DNA of 64,000 bases, taken from Streptomyces sp. NBC_01276 (GTDB taxonomy: Bacteria; Actinomycetota; Actinomycetes; Streptomycetales; Streptomycetaceae). The notes below the pieces were generated by a model, which was not told where the DNA came from, searched no databases, and worked only from the letters and a program-made list of their open reading frames with translations. Below, one piece after another: positions 25,310 through 35,344 of the stretch. The position numbers and the translations under genes are program-made. Each line of letters opens with the position of its first letter. Within the stretch, counting starts at the first letter, position 1. Location of the stretch: positions 1,550,001 through 1,614,000 of the forward strand of contig NZ_CP108442.1 in assembly GCF_041435355.1 (NCBI RefSeq). Reading direction: 5' to 3'.

Positions 25310-26698
25310 ATGAACGCCCATGTGAACACGGACTCGACCTCCCGGGTGGGAGCCTTGATACGGGCCCACCGGCTGCGCATCGGGCTCACCCAGCGGGAGC
25401 TGGCGGACCTTTCGACGATCAGCGTGCGGGCCATCCGCGATCTGGAGCAGGGCAAGGCGAGACGGCCCCGCCCCGACACGGTGCGGCTGATGGCGGACGC
25501 GCTGCGGCTGGGCCCGCGGGCCAGGGCGGCGCTGGAGGCCGCCGCCCAGCAGGGCCGGGCCGGCGGGCAGGGCTGGGGGCGGCCCCCGGCTCCGCCGACC
25601 GCGCTGCACGCGATGTCGGGGCGGGACGCGGAGACGGCCGTCCTGGAGCGGGAGCTTTCCGTGGGCGGCGAGCGGCTGGTGAACGTGGTGGGGCTCGGCG
25701 GGGTGGGCAAGACGCGGGTCGCACTGGAGGTCGCCGAGCGGTTGCACGCGTCCGGCGTTCCGGTGCTGTGGCACGCCTTCCCGGGGGCGTCGGCGGACTA
25801 TCTGGGGTGCGGGGAGCCCGAGCCGGCGGCCCGGGTGGCGGCGACGGTGGCCGACCTCTACGGATCGCCTCCGGCGGATCCGGCCTACGACGGGGCGGGC
25901 CCGGCCGGAACCACCGCCACCGGCGCCTGGGCCCTCGGCGAGGCACCGGGGGGCGGCCTGTTCGAACTGCTGGGAGAGCAGCGGGTGTTGCTCGTGCTCG
26001 ACGGGGCCCCGGCGGTCGCTCCCCGGTTCGACCGGCTCACCGCACTGCTGCGGGCCTGCCCCGGTCTGCGCGTGCTGGTCACCTCGGAGCAGCCGTGGGA
26101 GGTGCCGGGGGAACGGATCTTCCTGCTGTCCCCCCTGGAGGTCCCGGCCGAGGGCGCGGCGACGGACGCCGCTGCCGCCGCCCCCGCCGTACGCGTGTTC
26201 CTCGACCATGTCCGGCGCGTACGCCCCGAGTTCACCGCCGCTCCGGCCGATCTGGCCCGCGCGGCCCGGCTGTGCCGCCGCCTCGACGGGCATCCGGGAG
26301 CGCTCGCCGCCGCCGCGTCCTGGCTGGTGGTCTGCGATCTCGACACCCTGTGCCACAGCCTCGACGCCGACCCGGTCGCCCTGCTGGACCACCTCGGCGG
26401 GGGCGCCGGAGCCGACCGGTTCCGGGCCGCCCTGCACCGCCGTACGGACGGGCTCTCCGCCGGGGCCCGCGAGCTGCTGGACGCCCTCTGCGCCGGGGAG
26501 GCGCAGGACGCGGAAGGGGAGTTCGGGCTGACGGACGTGGCGGCCCTGACGGGGCGCGGCCTGCCGGAGTCCGGCCGGATGCTGCGAGAACTGCTGCTCA
26601 GCGGGACCGTGCGGGCCGCGTACGAGAGCGGCGGCTCCCGCTTCCGCGTGCTGGGCCTGGTGCGGGCCGCCGCCCTCCGGACCCCGCAGCGGGCCTGA
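25310..26698 (+). CDS. XRE-family regulator with NB-ARC-like ATPase domain
   Basis: 462 residues. The N-terminal Cro/C1 helix-turn-helix (IRAHRLRIGLTQRELADLSTISVRAIRDLEQG) covers about 12-65. A STAND-type ATPase follows with Walker A GLGGVGKTR near 128 and Walker B VLLVLDGA. There are no TPRs, unlike the SARP gene. GGGAG lies seven bases before the ATG. It probably acts with the SARP to control the adjacent NRPS genes. Confidence 0.87.
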   Translation: MNAHVNTDSTSRVGALIRAHRLRIGLTQRELADLSTISVRAIRDLEQGKARRPRPDTVRLMADALRLGPRARAALEAAAQQGRAGGQGWGRPPAPPTALHAMSGRDAETAVLERELSVGGERLVNVVGLGGVGKTRVALEVAERLHASGVPVLWHAFPGASADYLGCGEPEPAARVAATVADLYGSPPADPAYDGAGPAGTTATGAWALGEAPGGGLFELLGEQRVLLVLDGAPAVAPRFDRLTALLRACPGLRVLVTSEQPWEVPGERIFLLSPLEVPAEGAATDAAAAAPAVRVFLDHVRRVRPEFTAAPADLARAARLCRRLDGHPGALAAAASWLVVCDLDTLCHSLDADPVALLDHLGGGAGADRFRAALHRRTDGLSAGARELLDALCAGEAQDAEGEFGLTDVAALTGRGLPESGRMLRELLLSGTVRAAYESGGSRFRVLGLVRAAALRTPQRA

Positions 26699-27023
26699 CG
26701 GGGGGTCCGGCCGGGGTACGCGCAGGCGGGGGCCCGCCGTGTCTCCGGGGCCGCCCGTCGTCCGGCCCGGTGGGCGCCCGGCGGCGCCGAGCCCGAGTAC
26801 GCCGCCCCCGGCCCTCCCCTGACCAGGGGCAAGGGGCACCCGCCCGGACGGCAACTGCTCCCGGAGTGCCGGAGCAACTGCCGCCGCCGCCCTCGGCCCG
26901 CGGGTTGTATGACGTACGGCCGGACGGCGCCCCGGAGCGACCGCGGCCACCGGCGCAGTCGTACGCCCGGATCCCGATCCGCACCCCCGCCCCACCCCAC
27001 CGCACCCTTCGAGGAGCCTCCGC
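26699..27023 (+). promoter_or_regulatory. Promoter region of the NRPS operon
   Basis: A 325-base gap. GGCAACTGCTCC (26850-26861) and AGCAACTGCCGC (from 26873) are direct copies 23 bases apart, followed by a -10-like TATGAC at 26905-26910. The ribosome binding site GAGGAG at 27011-27016 belongs to the first NRPS gene. No other gene is visible. Confidence 0.5.
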
Positions 27024-30000
27024 ATGTCTTCGACCGCGTCCGAACGGAGCAGCGCGCACGGGCCCGCCGCTGTGCGGCTGCCCCTCTCGGCGGCGCAGCG
27101 CGACATCTGGACGGCCCACGCCCTGGACGCCACCGGCAGCCGCTACAACATCGGCGAGTACCGCGAACTCGTGGGCCCGCTGGACGCGGACCTGCTGGCC
27201 CGTGCCTGGTACCAGCTGGCCCGCGAGGCCGACGTGCTGCGCGTCCGGGGCACCGGCTCCGACGAGGACGGCGGCCTGTGGCAGCTGCTCCACCCCGACC
27301 CGGGCGAGCGGCGGCTGCGCGTCGTGGACCTGGACGCGGAGCCGGATCCGGTGGAGGCCGGCCGGGCGTGGATGGCGGCGGAGCTGGCGCGGCCGTTCGA
27401 CCTGGCGGACGGCTGGCTGACCCGGCACGTGCTCCTGAGGGCGGGCCGGACGGACGGCGGCGAACAGCGCTGGTTCTACTTCCACGCCTTCCACCACCTG
27501 GTCGTCGACGGCATGGGCGTCGCCCTCCTCGACCAGCGCCTGGTCGAGCTGTACGAGCGGGGGTCCGCCGGGGAGCCCTGGGGGCCGAGCCCCTTCGGTC
27601 CGCTGGAGGAACTGCTGGCCGAGGACGGCGCCTACCGGGCCTCGGCCGAGGGGGCCGCGGACCGCGCCCACTGGGCGGGGCACCTGGCGGGGCTGCCGCA
27701 GACCCCGCGTCTGGGCGAGGGCCGGACCGGCCCCGCGGCGCCGGGCGCGCTGCCCTTCGTACGGCGGACCGTGGTGCTGCCGGCGGGGCGGGCGGAGCGG
27801 CTCCGGGAGGTGGCGCGGGCGCACCGGACGCCCTGGACGATGCTGGTGATCGCGCTGGTCGCGGCGTACGTGCACCGGGTGAGCGGAAGTCCGGAGCTGG
27901 TGCTCGGGCTGCCGGTGACGGGCCGGCGCACCGACCTGGCCCGCCGTACGCCGGGGATGATGTCGAACGTGGTGCCGCTGCGGGTGGCGGTGCCGGCGGA
28001 CGGGACGACGGGCGAGCTGCTGGCGGCGGTGGTCGCGGAGGCGCGCCGGGGGCTGAAGCACCAGCGCACCCGCTACGAGGACATGTGCCGCGATCTGGGG
28101 CTGGGCGAGGCGGAACGGCGGATCACCGCCCCCCTGGTCAACATCATGGCGTTCACCCCGGGCATGCGCTTCTGCGGGCTGCCGACCCTCCAGCACAACC
28201 TGGGCAACGGACCCGTGGAGGACCTGGCGGTCGGCGTGTACGACCTGGGGCCCGAGGACGGGCTGCGGATCGACTTCGACGCATCGCCGGAGGTGTGCGA
28301 CATCGCCGCGGTGGCGGCGCACCAGGACCGCTTCGTGCGGTTCGTGGAGTCGGTCCTGTCGGAGGACGAACAGTCCTTGTCACGGATCGAGTTGCTGGGC
28401 GCAGTGGAGCGGCGTCAGGTGCTGGAGGAGTGGACGGGCATCCGCGCCGACACCGGGGAGGCCACCCTCGTCGAACGGTTCGAGGAGCAGGTCCGGCTGC
28501 GCCCCACGGCCCGCGCCCTCGTCTTCGGCGACCGGGAGCTCTCGTACGCCGAACTCGACTCCCGCGCCAACCGGCTCGCGCACCACCTCGCCGCCCGGGG
28601 CCTGGGCCGCGGCGACCTCGCCGGCATCCTCCTCGACCGCGGCCCCGACTTCGCCGTCGCCCTCCTCGCCGTCCTCAAGACCGGCGCCGGATACGCCCTC
28701 CTGGACCCCGAGTTCCCCGACGAACGCCTCATCGGCACCGCCCGGGACGCCTCCCTCACCACCCTGGTCACCGACACCCGCCACCACGCCCGGCTGACCC
28801 CCACCGGCGGAGCCCCCTGGGCGACGGTCCGCGTGGACACGGAGGCCGACTCCATCGCCGCACGACCGGCCACCCCTCTCGGAACACCGCTGACCTGGGA
28901 CGACGTCGCCTGCGTGATGTTCACCTCCGGGTCCACCGGACGGCCCAAGGGCATCCTGTCCTCCCACCGCAACCTGGTCTCCACCCTCACCGCCCAGACC
29001 TACGCCACCTTCGGCCCCGGCGAGACCTTCCTCCAGTGCTCCCCCGTCTCCTGGGACGCCTTCAGCCTCGAATTCTGGGGCGCCCTCCTCCACGGCGGCA
29101 CCACCGTCCTCCAGCCCGGACAACGCCCCGAACCGGCCCTGATCGCGGAGCTGTCGCGGCGGCACGGCGTGAGCATGCTGCAGCTGTCCTCCAGCCTGTT
29201 CAACTACCTCACCGACGAACACCCCGAGACCTTCACCACCACCCGCATCGTCTACACCGGCGGCGAACCCGCGTCGCCCACCCACGTCCACCGTCTCCAC
29301 GGGCTCCGGCCGCACCTCACCATCACCAACGGGTACGGGCCGGCCGAGTCCATGGGCTTCACCACCACCCACACCATCGCGCCGACCTCCGAGGTCCGGG
29401 GTCCCCTCTCCATCGGCCGGCCCCTGACCAACAAGCACGCCTACGTCCTGGACGCGCGGCTGCGGCCCTCCCCTCCCGGCACGACGGGCGAGCTGTACCT
29501 CTCCGGCGACGGACTCGCCCACGGCTACCTCGCCCAGCCCACCACCACCGCCACCCACTTCATCCCCAACCCCTACGGACCCCCCGGCAGCCGCCTCTAC
29601 CGCACCGGCGACCAAGCCCACTGGGACACCCACGGCAACCTCCACTACACCGGCCGCACCGACACCCAGATCAAGATCCGCGGCTTCCGCATCGAACCCA
29701 CCGAAATCGAAACCACCCTCACCACCCACCCCCACATCACCCAAGCCACCCTGCTCCACTCCGCCCGGCAGCTGACGGCCTACGTGACCACGGCCCCCGG
29801 GGCCCCGGCCCCGGCCCCCGAAGCGCTGCGCGCCTGGCTGCGCGAGCGGCTGCCGGAGCACATGGTCCCCGCCCGGTTCGCGGTCCTGGACCGGCTGCCG
29901 CTCACCCCCAACGGGAAGATCGACAAGGCCGCGCTCCCGGCGGTCGAGCCGACGCCCGCCACCGGTGGCCGCCAGCCGCTCACCGAGACGGAGGAGCTCG

Positions 30001-33000
30001 TACGGACCCTCGTGAGCGAGGTGCTCGGCAGCCCGGTGCCCCTGTCCATGGACGACGGGTTCTTCGACCACGGCGGCCACTCCCTCCTCGCCGCCCGCCT
30101 GACGAACCGCATCGCCTCCACCCTCGGCGTCACCCTCACCCTGCGCGACGTCTTCCAGCACCCCACCCCCGCCGCCCTGACCCGCCGGATCGACGAGGTC
30201 GGCGACCGGCCCGCCCTGCCGCCCCTGCGGCGTGCCGCGGAACGTCCCGAGCGGCTGCCGCTGTCCTTCGCCCAGCAGCGGCTGTGGCTGGTCGCGGGAC
30301 TCGGCGGCCCGGGGGCGACCGCGTACAACGTGCCGATGGCGGTCCGGCTGGAGGGCGAGCCGGACGTGCCCGCGCTGTGCGCCGCCTTCGAGGACCTGGC
30401 CGCCCGCCACGAGCCGCTGCGGACCCGGTTCGCCACCGCGGACGGGGACCCGTACCAGATCGTCGACCCGGTCCCGGCGCACGCGTTCGAGCTGCGCCGC
30501 GTCACCCCCGTCGATCTGGACGGCGAACTGCTCGCCGCCGCCCGCCACTCCTTCGACCTGACCGCCGAACACCCCTTGCGGGTCACCCTGTTGCGCTCCG
30601 GGGAGGGTGCGTACACGCTCCTGGTCCTGCTGCACCACATCGCCACCGACGGGCAGTCGCTGCGCCCGCTGTTCGAGGACCTGTCCCACGCCTACGCGGC
30701 CCGGCTGGCGGGATCGGCACCCGACTGGGCCCCCCTGCCGGCCGACTACGCCGACTTCGCGCTCTGGCAGCGCACCGTCCTCGCCGGCGGCCCGCTGGAG
30801 GCCCTGCTGGCCCACTGGAGGACGGCGCTGGCCGCGCTCCCCGAGGAGCTGGGGCTGCTCCCCGACCGGCCGCGTCCGCCGGTCGCCGGGCAGCGCGGCG
30901 GGGCGGTCCGGGTGGACTTCGGGACGGACCTGTACGAACGTGTGGTGGAGCTGGCGCGGGCCGAGCGGTGCACCCCCTTCATGGTGGTGCAGGCCGCGCT
31001 CGCGGCGACACTGACCCGGCTGGGCGCGGGCACCGACGTCCCGCTCGGCTCACCGGTCGCCGGTCGGCCCGACGAGGCCCTGTCGGGGCTCGTGGGCTTC
31101 TTCGTGAACACCCTGGTGCTGCGTACCGACACCTCGGGAAACCCGGCCTTCCGGGAGCTGCTGGCCCGGGTGCGCACCGCCGATCTGGACGCCTTCGCCC
31201 ATCAGGAGGCCCCGTTCGACCTGGTACTGGAGGCCTTGAACCCGGCCCGCTCCCTGGCCCGGCATCCGCTGTTCCAGGTGTGCCTGGCACTGGAGTCGGG
31301 TCCCGGCATCTCGCCCGTGCTGCCCGGGGTGCGGGCCGGGGAGGCGCAGCCGCTGGCCACCGGAGCCGTCAAGTTCGATCTGGAGTTCCTGCTGCGCGCC
31401 GACGGGGCGTCCGGCCTGACGGGGGCGGTGCTCTACAGCTCCGACCTGTACGAGCGGGCCACCGTGGAGCGGATGACCGGCATGCTGCGGCGGACGCTGG
31501 AGCAGGTGGCGCGCGAACCGGGGGTCCGGCTCTCGGAGCTGGAGCTGCTGGACGGGGCCGGCCGCCGGCAGGTGCTGGAGGAGTGGACGGGGGGCCGTAC
31601 CGACACCGCCCCGGCCACCCTCGTCGAACGGTTCGAGGAGCAGGTCCGGCTGCGGCCCGGGGGCCGGGCGGTGGTCTTCGGCGGCCAGGAGCTCACCTAC
31701 CGGGAGCTGGACTCCCGCGCCAACCGTCTGGCCCACCACCTCGCCGCCCGGGGCCTGGGCCGCGGCGACCTCGCCGGCATCCTCCTCGACCGCGGCCCCG
31801 ACTTCGCCGTCGCCCTCCTCGCCGTCCTCAAGACCGGCGCCGGATACGCCCTCCTGGACCCCGAGTTCCCCGACGAACGCCTCATCGGCACCGCCCGGGA
31901 CGCCTCCCTCACCACCCTGGTCACCGACACCCGCCACCACGCCCGGCTGCCGGAAGGACCGTGGCGCAGCACCCTGGTCGACGCCGGGCGCGAGGAGATC
32001 GCGGGCTGCTCCGAGGACCCTCTCGGAACACCTCTGACCTGGGACGACGTCGCCTGCGTGATGTTCACCTCCGGGTCCACCGGACGGCCCAAGGGCATCC
32101 TGTCCTCCCACCGCAACCTGGTCTCCACCCTCACCGCCCAGACCTACGCCGCCTTCGGCCCCGGCGAGACCTTCCTCCAGTGCTCCCCCGTCTCCTGGGA
32201 CGCCTTCAGCCTCGAATTCTGGGGCGCCCTCCTCCACGGCGGCACCACCGTCCTCCAGCCCGGACAACGCCCCGAACCGGCCCTGATCTCCGCACTGGCC
32301 CAGCAGCACCGGGTGACGATGCTGCAGCTGTCCTCCAGCCTCTTCAACTACCTCACCGACGAACACCCCGAGACCTTCACCACCACCCGCATCGTCTACA
32401 CCGGCGGCGAACCCGCATCACCGACGCACGTGGAACGGCTGCACCGGCTGCACCCCCGGGTCACGATCACCAACGGGTACGGGCCGGCCGAGTCCATGGG
32501 CTTCACCACCACCCACACCACCGATCCCGACGCCCCCGCCACCGGCCCGCTCCCCATCGGCCGCCCCCTCGCCAACAAGCACGCCTACGTCCTCGACGCC
32601 CACCTCCGCCCCACACCGCCCGGCACGACGGGCGAGCTGTACCTCTCAGGCGACGGACTCGCCCACGGCTACCTCGCCCAGCCCACCACCACCGCCACCC
32701 ACTTCATCCCCAACCCCTACGGACCCCCCGGCAGCCGCCTCTACCGCACCGGCGACCAAGCCCACTGGGACACCCTCGGCAACCTCCACTACACCGGCCG
32801 CACCGACACCCAGATCAAGATCCGCGGCTTCCGCATCGAACCCACCGAAATCGAAACCACCCTCACCACCCACCCCCACATCACCCAAGCCACCCTCGCC
32901 ACGCACCCGGACCACCACCGCACGCCCCAGCTGACCGCCTACCTGGTCACCACCGACGAGGGCCTCTCCCCCCAGGACGTACGCCTCTGGTTGCGCACGC

Positions 33001-33440
33001 TCCTGCCCGACCACATGGTCCCGGCCTTCGTCGTCCTGCTGGACCGGCTGCCCCTCACCCCCAACGGGAAGATCGACAAGAGCGCCCTGCCCGCACCGCA
33101 GGCGGTCACCACGGCGGGCGGACGCGCACCGCGCACCCCACTGGAGGAGAAGGTGCGCACCTGGTTCGGGGAGGCGCTGGCCACCCCGTCCCCGCTGTCG
33201 ATCGACGACAACTTCTTCGACCAGGGCGGCCACTCCCTCCTCGCCGCCCGCCTGACGAACCGCATCGGCACCGCCCTGGGCGTCACCCTCACCCTGCGCG
33301 ACGTCTTCCAGCACCCCACCCCCGTCACCCTCGCCCAGCACATCGAGACCCGGCTGCTGTCCGCGGGGGCGCCCGCTCCCCGGCGCGCCCGGCCCGCGCT
33401 GCGCCGCCGTACCCCCGAACAGGAACGGAGTTCCTCATGA
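27024..33440 (+). CDS. Non-ribosomal peptide synthetase, C-A-T-C-A-T
   Basis: 2138 residues. C1 (15-450) has an active FHHLVVDG site and resembles the EntF condensation domain (AAQRDIW opening) rather than the other C domains here. A1 is about 475-970 and T1 about 985-1055 (GGHSLL near 1017). C2 (1070-1500) has LHHIATDG. A2 is about 1520-2010 and T2 about 2030-2100. Both A domains read the same specificity residues, DALSVTGGFK by eye, so both should load the same amino acid; no known code is confidently matched. Core motifs such as [10 protein letters not shown] are intact. The stop overlaps the thioesterase start (ATGA). Confidence 0.93.
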   Translation: MSSTASERSSAHGPAAVRLPLSAAQRDIWTAHALDATGSRYNIGEYRELVGPLDADLLARAWYQLAREADVLRVRGTGSDEDGGLWQLLHPDPGERRLRVVDLDAEPDPVEAGRAWMAAELARPFDLADGWLTRHVLLRAGRTDGGEQRWFYFHAFHHLVVDGMGVALLDQRLVELYERGSAGEPWGPSPFGPLEELLAEDGAYRASAEGAADRAHWAGHLAGLPQTPRLGEGRTGPAAPGALPFVRRTVVLPAGRAERLREVARAHRTPWTMLVIALVAAYVHRVSGSPELVLGLPVTGRRTDLARRTPGMMSNVVPLRVAVPADGTTGELLAAVVAEARRGLKHQRTRYEDMCRDLGLGEAERRITAPLVNIMAFTPGMRFCGLPTLQHNLGNGPVEDLAVGVYDLGPEDGLRIDFDASPEVCDIAAVAAHQDRFVRFVESVLSEDEQSLSRIELLGAVERRQVLEEWTGIRADTGEATLVERFEEQVRLRPTARALVFGDRELSYAELDSRANRLAHHLAARGLGRGDLAGILLDRGPDFAVALLAVLKTGAGYALLDPEFPDERLIGTARDASLTTLVTDTRHHARLTPTGGAPWATVRVDTEADSIAARPATPLGTPLTWDDVACVMFTSGSTGRPKGILSSHRNLVSTLTAQTYATFGPGETFLQCSPVSWDAFSLEFWGALLHGGTTVLQPGQRPEPALIAELSRRHGVSMLQLSSSLFNYLTDEHPETFTTTRIVYTGGEPASPTHVHRLHGLRPHLTITNGYGPAESMGFTTTHTIAPTSEVRGPLSIGRPLTNKHAYVLDARLRPSPPGTTGELYLSGDGLAHGYLAQPTTTATHFIPNPYGPPGSRLYRTGDQAHWDTHGNLHYTGRTDTQIKIRGFRIEPTEIETTLTTHPHITQATLLHSARQLTAYVTTAPGAPAPAPEALRAWLRERLPEHMVPARFAVLDRLPLTPNGKIDKAALPAVEPTPATGGRQPLTETEELVRTLVSEVLGSPVPLSMDDGFFDHGGHSLLAARLTNRIASTLGVTLTLRDVFQHPTPAALTRRIDEVGDRPALPPLRRAAERPERLPLSFAQQRLWLVAGLGGPGATAYNVPMAVRLEGEPDVPALCAAFEDLAARHEPLRTRFATADGDPYQIVDPVPAHAFELRRVTPVDLDGELLAAARHSFDLTAEHPLRVTLLRSGEGAYTLLVLLHHIATDGQSLRPLFEDLSHAYAARLAGSAPDWAPLPADYADFALWQRTVLAGGPLEALLAHWRTALAALPEELGLLPDRPRPPVAGQRGGAVRVDFGTDLYERVVELARAERCTPFMVVQAALAATLTRLGAGTDVPLGSPVAGRPDEALSGLVGFFVNTLVLRTDTSGNPAFRELLARVRTADLDAFAHQEAPFDLVLEALNPARSLARHPLFQVCLALESGPGISPVLPGVRAGEAQPLATGAVKFDLEFLLRADGASGLTGAVLYSSDLYERATVERMTGMLRRTLEQVAREPGVRLSELELLDGAGRRQVLEEWTGGRTDTAPATLVERFEEQVRLRPGGRAVVFGGQELTYRELDSRANRLAHHLAARGLGRGDLAGILLDRGPDFAVALLAVLKTGAGYALLDPEFPDERLIGTARDASLTTLVTDTRHHARLPEGPWRSTLVDAGREEIAGCSEDPLGTPLTWDDVACVMFTSGSTGRPKGILSSHRNLVSTLTAQTYAAFGPGETFLQCSPVSWDAFSLEFWGALLHGGTTVLQPGQRPEPALISALAQQHRVTMLQLSSSLFNYLTDEHPETFTTTRIVYTGGEPASPTHVERLHRLHPRVTITNGYGPAESMGFTTTHTTDPDAPATGPLPIGRPLANKHAYVLDAHLRPTPPGTTGELYLSGDGLAHGYLAQPTTTATHFIPNPYGPPGSRLYRTGDQAHWDTLGNLHYTGRTDTQIKIRGFRIEPTEIETTLTTHPHITQATLATHPDHHRTPQLTAYLVTTDEGLSPQDVRLWLRTLLPDHMVPAFVVLLDRLPLTPNGKIDKSALPAPQAVTTAGGRAPRTPLEEKVRTWFGEALATPSPLSIDDNFFDQGGHSLLAARLTNRIGTALGVTLTLRDVFQHPTPVTLAQHIETRLLSAGAPAPRRARPALRRRTPEQERSSS
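28582..29750 (+). repeat. Adenylation-domain duplication, copy 1
   Basis: Coding DNA of A1 that is nearly identical in blocks to 31735-32897. The first block (to 28796) is identical over about 215 bases; further blocks run 28881-29143, 29206-29272 and 29490-29750. Confidence 0.85.
31735..32897 (+). repeat. Adenylation-domain duplication, copy 2
   Basis: Coding DNA of A2, offset about 3.15 kb from copy 1. Blocks of identity alternate with diverged segments, which suggests a recent duplication or gene conversion rather than ancient descent. Confidence 0.85.
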
Positions 33441-34240
33441 GCACCACCGACCAGGACCAGGCCGCCTTCACCCCCGCACCCGACGACGTGGTCTGGGACC
33501 TGCCGGGCGAGGGTCCGCAGCGCACCGCGCTGCTGGTCCTGCCGCACGCCGGCGGCAACGCCCACGCCTACGCGGAGTGGCGCGCCCATCTGCCGGCCGA
33601 CGTCCGCCTGCTGATCGGCCAGTACCCGGGCCGGGGCGCCCGTTTCGCCGAGGACCTCCCCCGGGACATCGCCGACCTGGCCGGTCCGGTCGTGGCGGCG
33701 CTGCCCGCAGGGGTCACCGAGGACCTGGTGGTGCTCGGGCACAGCATGGGCTCGCTCGTGGCCTTCGAGGTCGTCCGCACCCTGGAGGCGGCCGGACGGG
33801 CACCCCGCGCCCTGATCGCCTCGGCGTGCCGGGCCCCGTTCCTGGCCAACCCGTGCGCCGTGTACCCGGAGCGGCTGGACGACGACGAGCTGGTGGCCGC
33901 CATCAAGGAGCGCGGCGGCACCGACGACGGCATCCTCGACGAACCGGAGCTGCGGGAGATCATCCTGCCGTCCATCCGGGCCGACTTCGCCATCGACGAC
34001 GTCTACCGCTGCGCGGAGTCCGAGGCCCGGGTGGCCTGCCCGGTGACGGTGGTCGGCGGGGACGCCGACCCGGTCGCCCCGGCGGCCTCGCTGATCCGCT
34101 GGGCGCAGATCACCGACCGCGCGTTCGCCTCGTACGTGCTGCCGGGCGGCCACTTCTACTTCCAGGAACGACTGCCGGAGTTCTTCTCCGTGCTGGGTCC
34201 GGTCGTCGGCGGACACGCCGCCGCCCCGGCCGCCGTCTGA
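33437..34240 (+). CDS. Type II thioesterase
   Basis: 267 residues of alpha/beta hydrolase: PHAGGNAHAY near the N-terminus, nucleophile GHSMGS near residue 101 and catalytic His in PGGHFYFQE. This family removes wrong or acetylated groups from carrier domains. It is translationally coupled to the NRPS by ATGA, with ACGGAG upstream. Confidence 0.93.
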   Translation: MSTTDQDQAAFTPAPDDVVWDLPGEGPQRTALLVLPHAGGNAHAYAEWRAHLPADVRLLIGQYPGRGARFAEDLPRDIADLAGPVVAALPAGVTEDLVVLGHSMGSLVAFEVVRTLEAAGRAPRALIASACRAPFLANPCAVYPERLDDDELVAAIKERGGTDDGILDEPELREIILPSIRADFAIDDVYRCAESEARVACPVTVVGGDADPVAPAASLIRWAQITDRAFASYVLPGGHFYFQERLPEFFSVLGPVVGGHAAAPAAV

Positions 34241-34295
34241 CCGCGCCGCGCGGCCACCGCTCCCCCTCGTCTCCGCACCCCCTTAAGGACGTTCG

Positions 34296-35339
34296 ATGAC
34301 CACGTACGCAGAGTCCCCCGCCCGGACGGGCGCCGTCACCCCGGTGCGCGAGCCCGGCAAGCCCGTCGTCGTGCACGCCCCCGCCGGTCTCGACGCGGCT
34401 TCCTCCGCCGCCTGGCTGACCGCCCACCGCGAGGCCATCCAGGCCGAGTTGCTGCGCAGCGGTGCCGTACTGCTGCGGGGGCTGCCCGTCGAGGACGCGG
34501 CCTCGTTCGCCGCCGCCCGGGACGCCCTGATCGAGCGGCGCGCCGGGTACAAGGAGAAGGCCACCCCGCGCACCGATTTCGGCGAGGGCGTGTTCTCCTC
34601 CACCGATCTGCCGGCGGTCCAGCCGATCAGGCTGCACAACGAGAACAGCTACACCCTCGACTTCCCCGGGGTGCTGCTGTTCGGCTGCGTGACCGCCCCC
34701 GAGGAGGGCGGGGCGACCACCGTCGGCGACATGCGCGAGGCGCTGCGGCTGCTGCCGCCGGAGCTGGTCGAGCGGTTCGAGCGGGCCGGCTGGCTGCTCG
34801 TGCGCAACTACTCCGAACTGGCCGGGCTGCCCTGGTACAAGACCTTCGCCACCGAGGACAAGGCGGTGGCCGAGGCCTACTGCGAGGAGAACACCGTCGG
34901 CTACGAGTGGGTCGGGGAGGACGACTCGATGATCACCCGCCAGCGGCGGTCCGCGGTCGTCACCCACCCCGTGACGGGCGAGCGGACCTGGTTCAACCAC
35001 TTCGCCTTCTGGAACAGCCGCACCCTGGACCCGGACGTCCGCGAGGTCCTCGTCGAGACGTACGGGGAGGACGGGCTGCCCTTCAACACCTACCTGGGCG
35101 ACGGCTCCCGGCTCACCGACGCCGAGGTCGACGCGGTCAACGCCGTCTACGACCGGGTCACGGTCCGGGAGACCTGGCAGCGGGGCGACCTGATGCTCGT
35201 CGACAACATCCTGTGCGCGCACGGCCGCGAGGCCTACAAGGGCGACCGGAAGATCCTCGTGGCCATGGGCGAGCCCGTCGCACTGGCCGACTGCGCGCCC
35301 GTCACCCAGCCGTCCACCACCGTCTTCACCGGGGAGTGA
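34296..35339 (+). CDS. TauD/SyrP-like Fe(II)/2-oxoglutarate hydroxylase
   Basis: 347 residues. The iron ligands appear as His and Glu in [12 protein letters not shown] and the distal His in [11 protein letters not shown]. The HxE variant and overall layout fit SyrP-like dioxygenases that hydroxylate amino acids bound to NRPS carrier domains. AAGGA precedes the ATG. The stop overlaps the ribosome binding site of the A-T gene five bases downstream, so the A-T-bound amino acid is its likely substrate. Confidence 0.85.
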   Translation: MTTYAESPARTGAVTPVREPGKPVVVHAPAGLDAASSAAWLTAHREAIQAELLRSGAVLLRGLPVEDAASFAAARDALIERRAGYKEKATPRTDFGEGVFSSTDLPAVQPIRLHNENSYTLDFPGVLLFGCVTAPEEGGATTVGDMREALRLLPPELVERFERAGWLLVRNYSELAGLPWYKTFATEDKAVAEAYCEENTVGYEWVGEDDSMITRQRRSAVVTHPVTGERTWFNHFAFWNSRTLDPDVREVLVETYGEDGLPFNTYLGDGSRLTDAEVDAVNAVYDRVTVRETWQRGDLMLVDNILCAHGREAYKGDRKILVAMGEPVALADCAPVTQPSTTVFTGE

Positions 35340-35344
35340 CCGTC

